A model generated the notes under the pieces. The model saw only the letters and a program-made list of their open reading frames with translations, was not told the DNA's origin and did not search any database. 64,000 bases of DNA from contig CM042024.1 in the NCBI GenBank assembly GCA_023525975.1, positions 96,289,880 to 96,353,879 of the forward strand, in the 5' to 3' direction. How positions within the stretch are numbered: the stretch's first letter is position 1; every line of letters begins with the position of its first letter. Below are positions 34,430 through 44,590 of the stretch, in pieces. The position numbers and the translations under genes were made by a program. Source of the stretch: Smallanthus sonchifolius (taxonomy: Eukaryota; Streptophyta; Magnoliopsida; Asterales; Asteraceae).

Positions 34430-35060
34430 TTTTGAAAGCAGGTAAAGTATTCACCTTAATTTGAAGAGAGTAACAACTTAAGAGAGATTTCTTAAGCTTG
34501 TAACTAGGGTTCTAGCTTCTTATTCTAGTTTTTCTCAGCGTTTTTAGCTTCTTCGAGCGTTTCTTTGAAAGTGCAGGACTTAAATGAGTACCGGATACTC
34601 CGGGATGAATTGGGGACGGATTATGGGAGCTCTGAGATGATTTTGTGAAAGTGGAATTGAAGTTGGGATTAGAAAACAAGCTGGGATCGTGAATCTATTT
34701 ATAGTTGGAGTCTAGGGTACGTAGCGGACCGTTACACAGGGGTGTGGCGGTCCGCCACCGCCCACTGATGACGTCAGCCCTACACGTCCATCGCCGATTG
34801 AACCGTTCCTTAATTTACGGCTAGCGGACTGTTAGCCAATAGCGTAGCGGTCCACTATGCTGCCACGCGTTAGATTCTTAAGAAATTGCGGCTAGGGTAC
34901 CGTTATCGAAGGGTGTGGCGGTCCGCCACCTGGACACGTGTCAGAAATCTTGCCCGCTAGTCTGCAGACATGTGTCAAGCCAAGATTATTTGCTTGGTCG
35001 CTAAGTAGCGGACCATTATGGTCCCTTAGCGGTCCGCTAAGATCCCAAAACTCTAAAATT
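34430..35060 (-). promoter_or_regulatory. LTR-like promoter with palindrome array E
   Basis: Minus-strand TATA box CTATAAATAG at 34704-34695. Directly upstream (34721-35041) lie AGCGGACCG/CGGTCCGCT palindromes: GTGGCGG-T-CCGCCAC at 34744-34758 and again at 34915-34929, and CTTAGCGG-T-CCGCTAAG at 35025-35041, plus partial copies. Downstream is a leader with GTAACTAGGGTTCTAGC. LTR edges not found. Confidence 0.55.
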
Positions 35061-35855
35061 TTATTTTAAACCGTGGACTTCCAGAATTTACACAACTAGT
35101 CCCTATGGTTCAATCTTTGGAATTTCTTGTACATTATTTTGGCAGGTGTTATAGTAGTAGTCCGCTACCGAGCCTTTCTCAGAAGATTTCATTTTTCACC
35201 CCCCCATCTTTGGGTTAATGTTTGATCTAGTCCTTTAGGTATTAAGGCAAGAACAAATTATTATTATTGTGTTCTCCAATAACCCCAATAATAATAAATC
35301 TCAATGTGCCTTTTTTAATCCGCGTGCCATCACAGGTATTGAGGGCAAGAACAATTTTGATGGTGTTCGAGAACACTTAATAACTGTTTACCAACTTTAT
35401 AATGACAAACCATATTTTGTTGCACCATTTTTATACAGGTAATATAAATTATTGTTTTTTAGTCTATTTTTATTAATTTCTTTTATTTTATTACTATATT
35501 TTACTTGGTTTTTTATAACTTTCTTTTGATACTATAATGAGCAAAAAGAACAAAAATAGTTACCCTCTTTCGAACGCAATTGAAAAGTCTTCTGGGCAAA
35601 TTTCAATGGTTATTAGTTAAGATATGTTTTGTATATTTTTTATTGATTGAATCTCTTGTGTTAAGTGATTTGTTTTGTTAAAGGATTCTCTTGTTAATTT
35701 GATGTAGTGTAAGCAACAATCGGGAAGTTGGGAATGCGGATATATGGTTTTAAAACACATGCTCGAGTTTGTCTTGCAATTTCTAAGTACTTTTCCGAAT
35801 AATGTAAGTATTTTGTATATAATTTTTATAATTTGTCTTTGTTGTGTTTTCGAGT
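35061..35855. other. AT-rich unassigned DNA
   Basis: A short open piece at about 35338-35440 reads GKNNFDGVREHLITVYQLYN and ends at a donor-like CAG|GTAATA, but I do not recognise it. Otherwise no gene seen. Confidence 0.35.
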
Positions 35856-35859
35856 TAAT

Positions 35860-36000
35860 CGGGTTTGAATCATATTCGGGTTATTTGGGTTGTTGAATAA
35901 CATTAGGGTTATTGGGTTTCAGGTTACTCGGGTTTGATTGAGGTTAATCGGGTCGGGTTATTCAGTTAATTTGTAAAACCGACACACCTACTTTTTCTAA
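35860..36000. repeat. Repeat X, copy 1 (3' part)
   Basis: Shares GGGTTATTGGGTTTC, CGGGTTATTC.GTTAATTTG and TAAAACC.ACACACC with 38583-38798 and 39786-39970. Ends in TACATTATATATATA, where element 2 begins. Confidence 0.6.
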
Positions 36001-36009
36001 TACATTATA

Positions 36010-36582
36010 TATATATAAGGGAAGGTTCCGCTAAGAAGTGGTTTTTCGCTAAGAAACGCTAAGAAGTGGGTCAAACGAACTCCGATGAGCGGCGTTGGAA
36101 CCGTCTCATCGAACTCTAATCCGGACCCAAAAACCTAAACCCCCCTCCACCCGCACCCCTAAAAACCTAAACCCCCTTCCACCCGTACCCCTAAAAATCT
36201 AAACCCCCCTCCAACCCCACCCCGAAAAGCCTAAAACCACCACCCCCACCCCCCAAAAACCTAAACCCCCACACCACCCCCTCAAAAACCTAAACCCACC
36301 CCTACCCACCCCCAAAAACCTAAACCCTCACCCCTAAAAAAAATCCTAAACCCTAAAATCTAAAGCCTAAAAGCTAAACCCTAAGGCTAAACCCTAAGAC
36401 TAAAATCCTAAAATTCAACGCTAAGATCTAAACCCTAAAAGCTAAGATGGTAGAGTTCGACGATACGGTTCCAACGCCGCTGGAATGAGCTCAATCCGAG
36501 TTCGTTTGATATCGTTTCTTAATGTTTTTGTCACTTCTTAGAGTTCTTAGCCGAAAACAACTTCTTATTTGATCATTCCCAT
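36010..36582. mobile_element. (TA)n-flanked TIR element 2 with telomere-like core
   Basis: Left end GGGAAGGTTCCGCTAAGAAG; right end, reversed, GGGAATGATCAAATAAGAAG with CTAAGAACTCTAAGAAG. Flanked by TA runs (about 36005 and 36583-36594). The core 36120-36440 is degenerate CCTAAACCC / CCCTAAA, drifting into CTAAAGCCTAAAAG. No ORF. Confidence 0.7.
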
Positions 36583-36594
36583 ATATATATATAT

Positions 36595-36867
36595 GTAAAT
36601 TTACATGTCTTCATATATTAAAAAAATATACACTTGTGTAAGTTTACCACTTACATATGTGTAAGTGTTTACCATTTACACATGTATATAAATTTTTTTA
36701 AGGATAATTTAGAGAGAAGTGATGAATTAATTGAATAGATAAATCATTTTTTATGTTATATTTTAATAACAAAGATAGTGAAAACAAAAAAAATGGTTTT
36801 AATTGATTTTTTGACAAGTTCTCGCGAGTTTTCAAGTATTTGTGAGTTCTCATTTGAACCTAACCCT
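36595..36867. mobile_element. Partial (TA)n-flanked element (one end)
   Basis: Right end, reversed, GGGTTAGGTTCAAATGAGAA, next to the TA run 36868-36891; the same terminal wording as elements 1 and 3. The left end is only the TA run at 36583-36594. The interior has TGTGTAAGT..ACCA/TTTACACA words. Confidence 0.5.
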
Positions 36868-36892
36868 ATATATATATATATATATATATATG

Positions 36893-38579
36893 GTTAGGTT
36901 ATAGTAGAAAGGGTTTTAAAAATAAGAAGGGTAAGAAGGATTATAAGCTTGACATGTGTCATTTTATTGTTTTTAAAGGGAGGGCATAATAGTCAATGTG
37001 TAATATACCAGATCAATGTGTAATATACCAAGTCAATGTGTAATATACCAGGTCAATGTGTAATACACCAGGTCAATGTGTAATACAAGGTCTGATATTA
37101 CACAATGATCAGACCTGATATTACATAATAAAGTGATATTACACAATTAGCATATTACACAATGACCTGACATATTTGAGCGAATTACACAATAATGAGC
37201 GAATTACACAATGTGCTGGAAAACGTAAAACACAATGGTGAAAATATATAACACAATGATGAAAAATATTTGACACAATGAACTTGTATTACACAATGAC
37301 TTGACTAATTACACAATGAACTTGTATTACACAATGACTTGACTAATTACATAATGAACTTGTATTACACAATGACCAGACGTGGTATTACACAATGAAC
37401 TTGTATTACACAATGAACTTGTATTACACGATAAACTTGTATTACACAATGAGTTGAAAAACGTAAAACACAATGATAAATACATATAACACAATGAACT
37501 TGTATTACACATTGAACTTGTATAACACAATGAACTTGTATTACACAATGAATTTGTATTACACAATGAACTTGTATTACACAATGACTTGACTAATTAC
37601 ACAATGAACTTGTATTACACAATTACCAGACGTGGTATTACACAATGAACTTGTATTACATGATGAACTTGTATTACACAATGACCTGACTAACTACACA
37701 ATGAGCTGAAAAAAGTAAAACACAATGATAAATACATATAACACAATAAACTTGTATTACACATTGAACTTGTATAACACAATGAACTTATATTACACAA
37801 TGAACTTGTATTCTACAATGAATTGACTAATTACACAATGAACTTGTATTACACAATTACCCGATATTACACAATGACCAGACGTGGTATTACACAATGA
37901 ACTTGTATTACACGATGACCTGACTAACTACACAATGAGCTGAAAAACGTAAAACACAATGATAAATACATATAACACATTGAACTTGTATTACACATTG
38001 ATATAACACATTGAACTTGTATTACACAATGACCTGACTAATTACACTATGAACTTGTATTACACAATGAACTTGTATTACACAATGACCTGACTAACTA
38101 CACAATGAGCTGAAAAACGTAAAACACAATGATAAATACATGTAACACAATGAACTTGTATTACTCAATGACCAGACGTGGTATTACACAATGAACTTGT
38201 ATTACACATTGAACTTGTATTACACAATGAACTTGTATTACACATTGACCTGACTAATTACACAATGAGCTGAAAAACGTAAAAAAAATTCGTTTTTGTT
38301 TATAACGACACTATACTTGTTTTAAAGATAAAAAAAGCTCGTTTTTATGGTGTAATTTTTTTGAAAAAATAATGTCGTATGTAAAAGTTATGAACGTTTA
38401 AAAATGAGGGGGGAACTTGATAAAAAGTCAACAAAAGTTGCCAAGACTAAATACCCTTTCAACAACTTTTTCTCCTACAATTTAATCTCAACCATTAAAT
38501 CTTTTCTACAATTTAATCTAATAGCCATAAATCCTTCTCACCCTTCTTATAATTAAAATCCTTTTTACCTGAACCTAAT

Positions 38580-38582
<3 letters not shown>
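36893..38582. mobile_element. (TA)n-flanked TIR element 3, about 1.7 kb, carrying a minisatellite
   Basis: Left GGTTAGGTTATAGTAGAAAG with AATAAGAAGGGTAAGAAGG; right, reversed, GGATTAGGTTCAGGTAAAAAG with ATAAGAAGGGTGAGAAGG. TA runs flank it (36868-36891, 38583-38611). The block at 38290-38430 is the inverted equivalent of the subterminal block of element 1 (27183-27320). The interior is almost wholly the 18-bp array. Confidence 0.78.
36991..38285. repeat. Minisatellite of 18-20 bp units (ATTACACAATGAACTTGT)
   Basis: About 1.3 kb, roughly 65 units. The first four or five units (36991-37085) run in the opposite sense (CAATGTGTAATATACCAGGT). An AGGTCTGAT..ATCAGACCT inverted repeat marks the switch at about 37088-37118. 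Variants include CACAATGACTTGACTA and CACAATGAGCTGAAAAACGT, giving a higher-order pattern of about 200-250 bp. The minus frame encodes a Cys-Asn-Thr-Ser-Ser-Leu hexapeptide repeat, which is probably meaningless. Confidence 0.9.
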
Positions 38583-38613
<31 letters not shown>

Positions 38614-38798
38614 TTTCTTTTTATTTTTTAAAGGTTATTTTAAAAGGAATAGGAAAGCTAAATCTTAAGGTTATTCGGGTTGTTAATAACATTAGGGTTA
38701 TTGGGTTTCGGGTTACTGGGGTTCAGATGAGGTTATTTGGGTCGGGTTATTCGGTTAATTTGTAAAACCAACACACCAACCTTTTCTATTACACTAAA
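38583..38798. repeat. Repeat X, copy 2
   Basis: TA run, then CACTTTCTTTTTATTTTTTA, GGAAAGCTAAAT, and the GGGTT-rich part ending TTACACTAAA, where a Helitron is inserted. Confidence 0.65.
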
Positions 38799-39784
38799 TC
38801 TATACTATATATAAAACATTTGAGGAGGACAAGGATGTAATTTTACTCTTTTTAAGAGTTTTACTTACACACCTTTTAGAGCACTTACTACAACCCTCTA
38901 ATGTTTTAAAAAACTGAAATGGAAGTTATTTATACAGTAACTGCCCTCTTCTCTCATGATTTTTAACGACCATAACTTTTTCATACGTTAATAGTTTTCT
39001 ATTAAATTACACCATAAAAACGAGCATTTTATTTTTTTAATTTGAGTATGGTATTGCTATAGGTTTTTCTAATTAAAAAAACATGTTACTTGATTATTAG
39101 TGTATGTGTTCTCTGTCGCATCGCGCGGGCACGCTGTATATATATGTGTGTGTGTATGTATATTGGAACACTGGTAAACATTGATACGACACAACTATAG
39201 TTTAGGCCAACCCGGCCCGAACGTCGACTGACATTAACCGACCCAATGTTCATAACCGATAATAGTGGGTTCTTTTTCTTGAGTACTTCAACTTAAGTCA
39301 ACATTTTCAGTTCAAGTTAAATTTTTTTGACCCAAGTTAAATTATTGGTTATTAATCGAAAACCGAACAGACCCCAGGTTTTTAGCATCCCCCAAACATT
39401 TTACTATAATAATTTCTATATATGTTTTAATATATAAATTACCTACATGTACAACATAAAAAGAACGTTGTACAACATTCTGTTGCACAAAAGAAAACCA
39501 TGTACATGAGGCGCGCGCCTCATGCCAACTTTTTGCCAAAAAAGCGCGCCTCACATGCGCCTTTTGTTTACACCCGCCTTTCGTTTACACCCGCCTTTCG
39601 TTTACACCCGCCTTAATTCATCAAAAGTGCAACCCTTTGCGACTGAGGTCGCCTCACGCCTCAGGCACGCTTTTTAAAACCAAGATAGTTATGACTCAAC
39701 CGAACCGAACCACTCTATGCACACCCCTAAAATCACCAACCTAAGTGTTGTGTTCCTCACCGCATCGCTCGGGCACCCCACTAG
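38799..39784 (+). mobile_element. Non-autonomous Helitron, 986 bp
   Basis: Begins TCTATACTATATATAAAACA after an A, and ends CGCATCGCTCGGGCACCCCACTAG before a T, the standard 5'-TC ... CTAG-3' form inserted between A and T. A second 3'-end-like CGCATCGCGCGGGCACGCTG at about 39117-39136 suggests an older or nested end. Inside are GTTTACACCCGCCTTTC x3 (about 39567-39615) and a GAGGCGCGCGCCTC palindrome (about 39507). The block 38950-39070 resembles the subterminal block of (TA)n elements 1 and 3. Confidence 0.7.
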
Positions 39785-39785
39785 T

Positions 39786-39968
39786 ATATATATATATATA
39801 TTTATATCTCAATTTTCTATTTATTTTTTAAACGTTATTTAAATAAAATAGGAAAGCTAAACATTCGGGTTGTGGGTTTCTCGGGTTCGGGTTACTGGTG
39901 AGGTTAATCGAGTCTGGTTATTAGGGTAATATGTAAAACCGACAGTACCTCTACTTTCACTATTACAC

Positions 39969-40008
<40 letters not shown>

Positions 40009-40045
40009 TATATATTTACATCTCACTTTTTCTAATTATTTTTTT
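39786..40045. repeat. Repeat X, copy 3 and start of copy 4
   Basis: TA run, TATTTATTTTTTAAACGTTA, GGAAAGCTAAAC, the GGGTT part, TATTACACTAAA, a TA run (39970-40005), then the head TCTCACTTTTTCTAATTATT again. So X is a tandem repeat of about 200 bp with a TA run in each unit. Confidence 0.6.
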
Positions 40046-40378
40046 TGGATGTGGAACGACAATTCGTATGTCACTCAAGATGACTTCGACAAGTTACTCT
40101 CAAACTTAATGCCGCAATTTCGTATTTTCACTTCGTTGTACGTATTAGATATTAGTCACGCATGCAACATAATTGTTTCTAGTATCAAAGTAGTTAATAA
40201 TATGCTAGTGCAATAACATACACTAATAGTTAACATAAGTTGTTAAGCAACGGTTGGAATTTCTATGCTCAAGTATTGGGTGTTTTTAATGTGATTCAAG
40301 TCTTAGAAATTTTGGTCACTAAATAAGTCTGGTTAGAGCCTAGGTGTCACTATTGAGACCTAATTCGCTAAAACCATT
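40046..40378 (-). other. Truncated gypsy leader
   Basis: Non-coding sequence on the internal side of the PBS. No gag is present; the element is cut near 40045. Confidence 0.45.
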
Positions 40379-40391
40379 GGCTCTGATACCA
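40379..40391 (-). promoter_or_regulatory. Primer binding site (tRNA-iMet type)
   Basis: Minus TGGTATCAGAGCC, three bases from the LTR end at 40395. Confidence 0.85.
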
Positions 40392-40728
40392 ATCTGTCAC
40401 ACCCCCAAATTCATTTACTTAATGAATAAATAAATAAATTAAGGTTGCAACGATTGGTAACATTACACAACAACGGAAGCTAAAGTAAAGACTTCTACAT
40501 ATTGAACACTATTACAAATACTAAAATAAACTTTTACATTGTCCTAGAACCATGTATAGGTCAAAACCGTCTTGAGGTTTGATGATCATACTCCTTTGGC
40601 TTCTAGGGTTTAATCCAAATGGCTAACCTATTCCAACCGTGCTATAGCTATGTGCTACCTGAAAAACATACTTAAAAATGTCAACACAAAGGTTGGTGAG
40701 TTCACAGGTTTGATTGTTGCAGTGAGTG

Positions 40729-40935
40729 GTTTTCCTTGAAAACATTGTTAATGTGCACACGACCATAATATAAAAATCGTTTCCTTGAAAACATCCATAA
40801 AGTGTACATGGCTATATAGTAAAACCGTTTTCCTCGAAAACATGTGATGAGTTCATAGTTATAAATGAAAGCTTTCTTAATGAAAACCAGTGATGACTTT
40901 ATAGTCATAAAATAAGTAGTTTTCCCACTGAAAAC
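40729..40935. repeat. Palindrome array I in LTR (GTTTTC-CTT-GAAAAC)
   Basis: Copies at 40729-40743, 40779-40792, 40827-40841 and 40918-40934, plus one degraded, about 50 bp apart, with 6-bp arms. They sit about 335-540 bp from the 3' LTR end. Confidence 0.7.
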
Positions 40936-42635
40936 ATCTAATGTAATCCTTGTAACCCACTGAAAAGTGTACATATAATACAAATAATATGTTCATACAT
41001 GAGGCATAACCAAACCATGACTCGGTGAATGCCCTTCCCTCACTCCTCGCGAGTATGTGTTAAGACAATATGCGGCCATTCAAAAATGTTCGTAAGTATG
41101 CGTTATGTTCCCCAAACGTATCAAGTAAATATGTTTCGTGTTTTCAAACAAAGATGTTTCATGTTTTCAAACGTGTTATGCAAGTATGTTTCTCCCCCGA
41201 TGTTCCTAAAACATTTAAAAGTAAAAAGGGGTAGTGAACTCACCTGGAGATGGGTTAGGAACTTTCGCGTCCCTTAAATAGCAATGGAACCAAATGTCCA
41301 CATAATGTGCTATTAACTGTATAGTGTCCTACTCGAGTCCTACGATACCTGTAGGTACTATAAGAGATTTATGGACTGACCCTAGTATTATACAATGAGC
41401 CTAACTCGTGTCAAGTTATCACGCGTGCGGTTGAGCTCTATTGATTCATAACAATATTACCGGTTTAGTATACGATGTTGTTTGACGATCGGTATTAATG
41501 GTTACTTATATGGAGTAGGAATTCTCGACTCGGTTATGTTTCAAAAGTCTGGTTTAGAAATAAGTATTAAGTTGCCATGCACGCAATTGTTCATAACCGT
41601 ACATACTTATAATTAGTAACAAACATGTGCGACTCATAGTATTGATGAAATTGTTTCGTGATTTTACAATATATTCAAATAAATATTTATAAATATATAT
41701 TTATAGGTATTCTCAAAACCCTAAAATATATATAAAATACGGTATTTCGCAAACAAACGTCCGAGTTAAGTAAAGTAAACATATAGCCACTCGTCAAAAG
41801 GGATATTCCTACCACATCTATATGCACTTGTATTTGCCGCGAAACGTTGTATTATATAATACTTGTGGGCTTAGGAAGAATGTAGACGTTAATAACCATG
41901 CGTTAATATATAATTACAATTATATATGTGACAGTATATATTCAAATCCAAAATATCCAGATTTTATATTTATACGATACATGTCCGTTAAGTTTCCGAT
42001 TGAACGTATCACATACCCACATTTCTTATTAATATATGTATATATACATTTTAATTTTTGTAAATGAACATACGTGTAGATACTTGAATCTCATACCGAG
42101 TTACATAAGAATCGTTTGATTTTATAAAACATGTGGATACTTATATACATATGTATTTATATGCAAACCTGAGGGGTATATATATTTTTAGGATACGTTT
42201 ATATTTATGATAAATGTAATTGTATTACCCCTTGTTATTAGTGAAATGCTCGTTTAATAAAACCGGTTATGCATTATTATGTCGTTTGACGATATACAAA
42301 ATATATACATATGCACACGTTTAATCCAATCATTTATGTAGGTCCCGGGAGCCTCGACGCGCAGCAGAGATACACGGACCTGTTCTGTGATTTGTGTGGG
42401 AACCAAGAAACGAGACAGATAATACATGAACAACAAACAAGAGAATGAAACGATACGTAATCCATAGCATAAAAGTCATCCCGTATTACAAACTACATAC
42501 CGAAGGAACACACATCTCTCATCTAAATTCACGGTCCAGGGGTCGGGATCCCGACCCGGACACCTCTCAACCTAGTTCTAGAGTTCCACCTACAAATGAA
42601 GACAAGTCTTCTATTTATAGGGGAAGGAACATTAC

Positions 42636-42785
42636 CTGCGTACGTGTCTAAGTACGCAGGGTTTGGTCATGCGTACTTGACAAGTACGCAAGGCAAAAGC
42701 CTTGCGCACTTACTAAGTACGCAGGACCAAACTGGTGTGTAGATTAAGTACTCAGGAACACCCTCTTGCGTATTAGCCACGTACA
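42636..42785. repeat. Palindrome array F, left LTR (GCGTACTTG-A-CAAGTACGC)
   Basis: Units of TGCGTACTT..AAGTACGCA immediately upstream of the TATA in element orientation. The unit at 42671-42689 has perfect 9-bp arms around one base. The right LTR holds the equivalent at 45150-45255 with one fewer unit. Confidence 0.85.
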
Positions 42786-44367
42786 CCGATACATAGAATT
42801 TAATCTATAGTTACAAAAACATGTTTCTACAAACTCCCTCTTAACTATAGCATCAAATTATATCTATCACTAACACCAATAAACATCAGTTTACAAAGAA
42901 TGTCCTAACAGACTCCCTCTAAACTAATGGCATCAAGTGTCTTCTGGCGAGACTTGATCTTCTGGCATTCCACTTGAGATCTTCAAATCTTCAAACTTCA
43001 GTCTTTAGTTGCCGAGTGTATCACGACTCCCTCATAACTGTAGCTTTCATTGTAGACCAAACCAAGTGCTTCAATAGGAACCAACTAACCCAACACAACT
43101 CATTGTAGTTCATCCTCTCAGCAGTAGCAACCTCCACCCTGACTTAGAATTCTGAGTCTGACAATGTCTTCCTAAACAGATAACAATAGTAGACTAAGAC
43201 AACTCCAAATCAGCTGACATATGATAGAGAGTATGAGTTTCCAATAACCTGCATCAAACTCATGAGCTCCCATAGGAATTCCAGTAAGATAAACTTAAGT
43301 CTTCAACCAAATGTGTCCAACTCTATCCTGTATCTTCACAAGTCAACCAAATTCTCGAAAATGTTCATTTCCAATATCCCCTTTTAGTTTAAGCTCCATC
43401 TGACTAGACCAGAAACAAGGGTATGTTTCCTATCCCATCGGCCAATGATAAAAGGTTTCATCTTCAACTAATAATCCGACGGATATCCAGCTTCATCCTG
43501 AAAAAACTTGATAGAATCAAACACAAAATCATGCTCAGCAGTGATCACCTTATATCTAAAGTCCAACATTCTTCAATTAGATCTTCATTCCTGGTTCACA
43601 CCTCCTAATCTGTATACGTTCACCGCGGTGAAGTTCCATAACTAGGTTGTCTATCTGGATTCCACCCAGATCCCAAATGAGAAATCCCATCATAATTGAA
43701 TCACATCAAATATTGAACACAGGCTTGACCAATGAGCACGAAAAATATAGTTTACACGAGAAATCACGGTTGATGATACATTTATTTTTATCCCCCTCAT
43801 TTCTCTGTAAACTATGACCAACTTCATCATCACTTCACTCAAATCCTCAAAAAGCACGACTAGCCAATTCTAGGATTTTATTCTTTTATTCCTTTGCAAA
43901 GATCCAAAGCAGCAAATCCTTGGGTTCAAGTTGTTCCAGTATTCATCCCCTATTAAAGAAGTATCCCGGATACTCGTAGCCCTCATATTCAGGTTTGAAT
44001 ACCTAAACAAAATGATTCTTTTTCCGAAAGACCCAAAGCAACAACATCTTCACAAATAGAACGAGGCCTTTAGCCGATGACGACCCAATTGCTCCCATTA
44101 GTTCAACATTCATACCCTATTAAATAAGTATCCCGGATACTCGTAGCCCACATTTTCAGGTATGAACACTTAAACGATGTATGACAAGTGGTATCATCCA
44201 ACAAAAATCTCGTCCGTTTTTCGCCAACCACATCATATACAAATTCTGATCCGGAAAAACCAAAATTACTATCTTCTAAAAAATGACCCGAAACACGTGT
44301 ATAAATGATCCCTAAAAAATTTGGCTAAGAAAAGTTTTCCCGCCAAATTTTTTTTTGAAGCTAGTTC

Positions 44368-44590
44368 ATGCGTACTTAGTAAATACGCACATAAAGGGTG
44401 TTCATGCGTATTTATTAAATACGCAAAGCCAAGTACCCATGCGTACTTGTTAAGTGTGCAGAGAAATGCTCTTGCGTACTTAGCTAAGTACGCATGTCAC
44501 TTCTCATGCGTACTTACTAAGTACGCAGGGCTAACCCATGCGTACTTAGCAAGTACGCAGAAAAGGTGATTTTGCGTACTTGTTCAGTAC
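44368..44590. repeat. Palindrome array F, internal copy near the PBS
   Basis: Seven further units of CATGCGTACTTA..AAGTACGCA about 30 bp apart, some with arms in AT form (GCGTATTTATTAAATACGC). They lie 250-475 bp downstream of the PBS in element orientation. Confidence 0.85.

Noticed and set aside
36120..36440. A true interstitial telomere block
   Set aside because: Few perfect CCCTAAA heptamers; strongly degenerate and bounded by TIRs, so treated as element cargo.
37327..37584. 85-codon ORF with a CNTSSL repeat
   Set aside because: Product of the 18-bp minisatellite; not a repeat protein gene.
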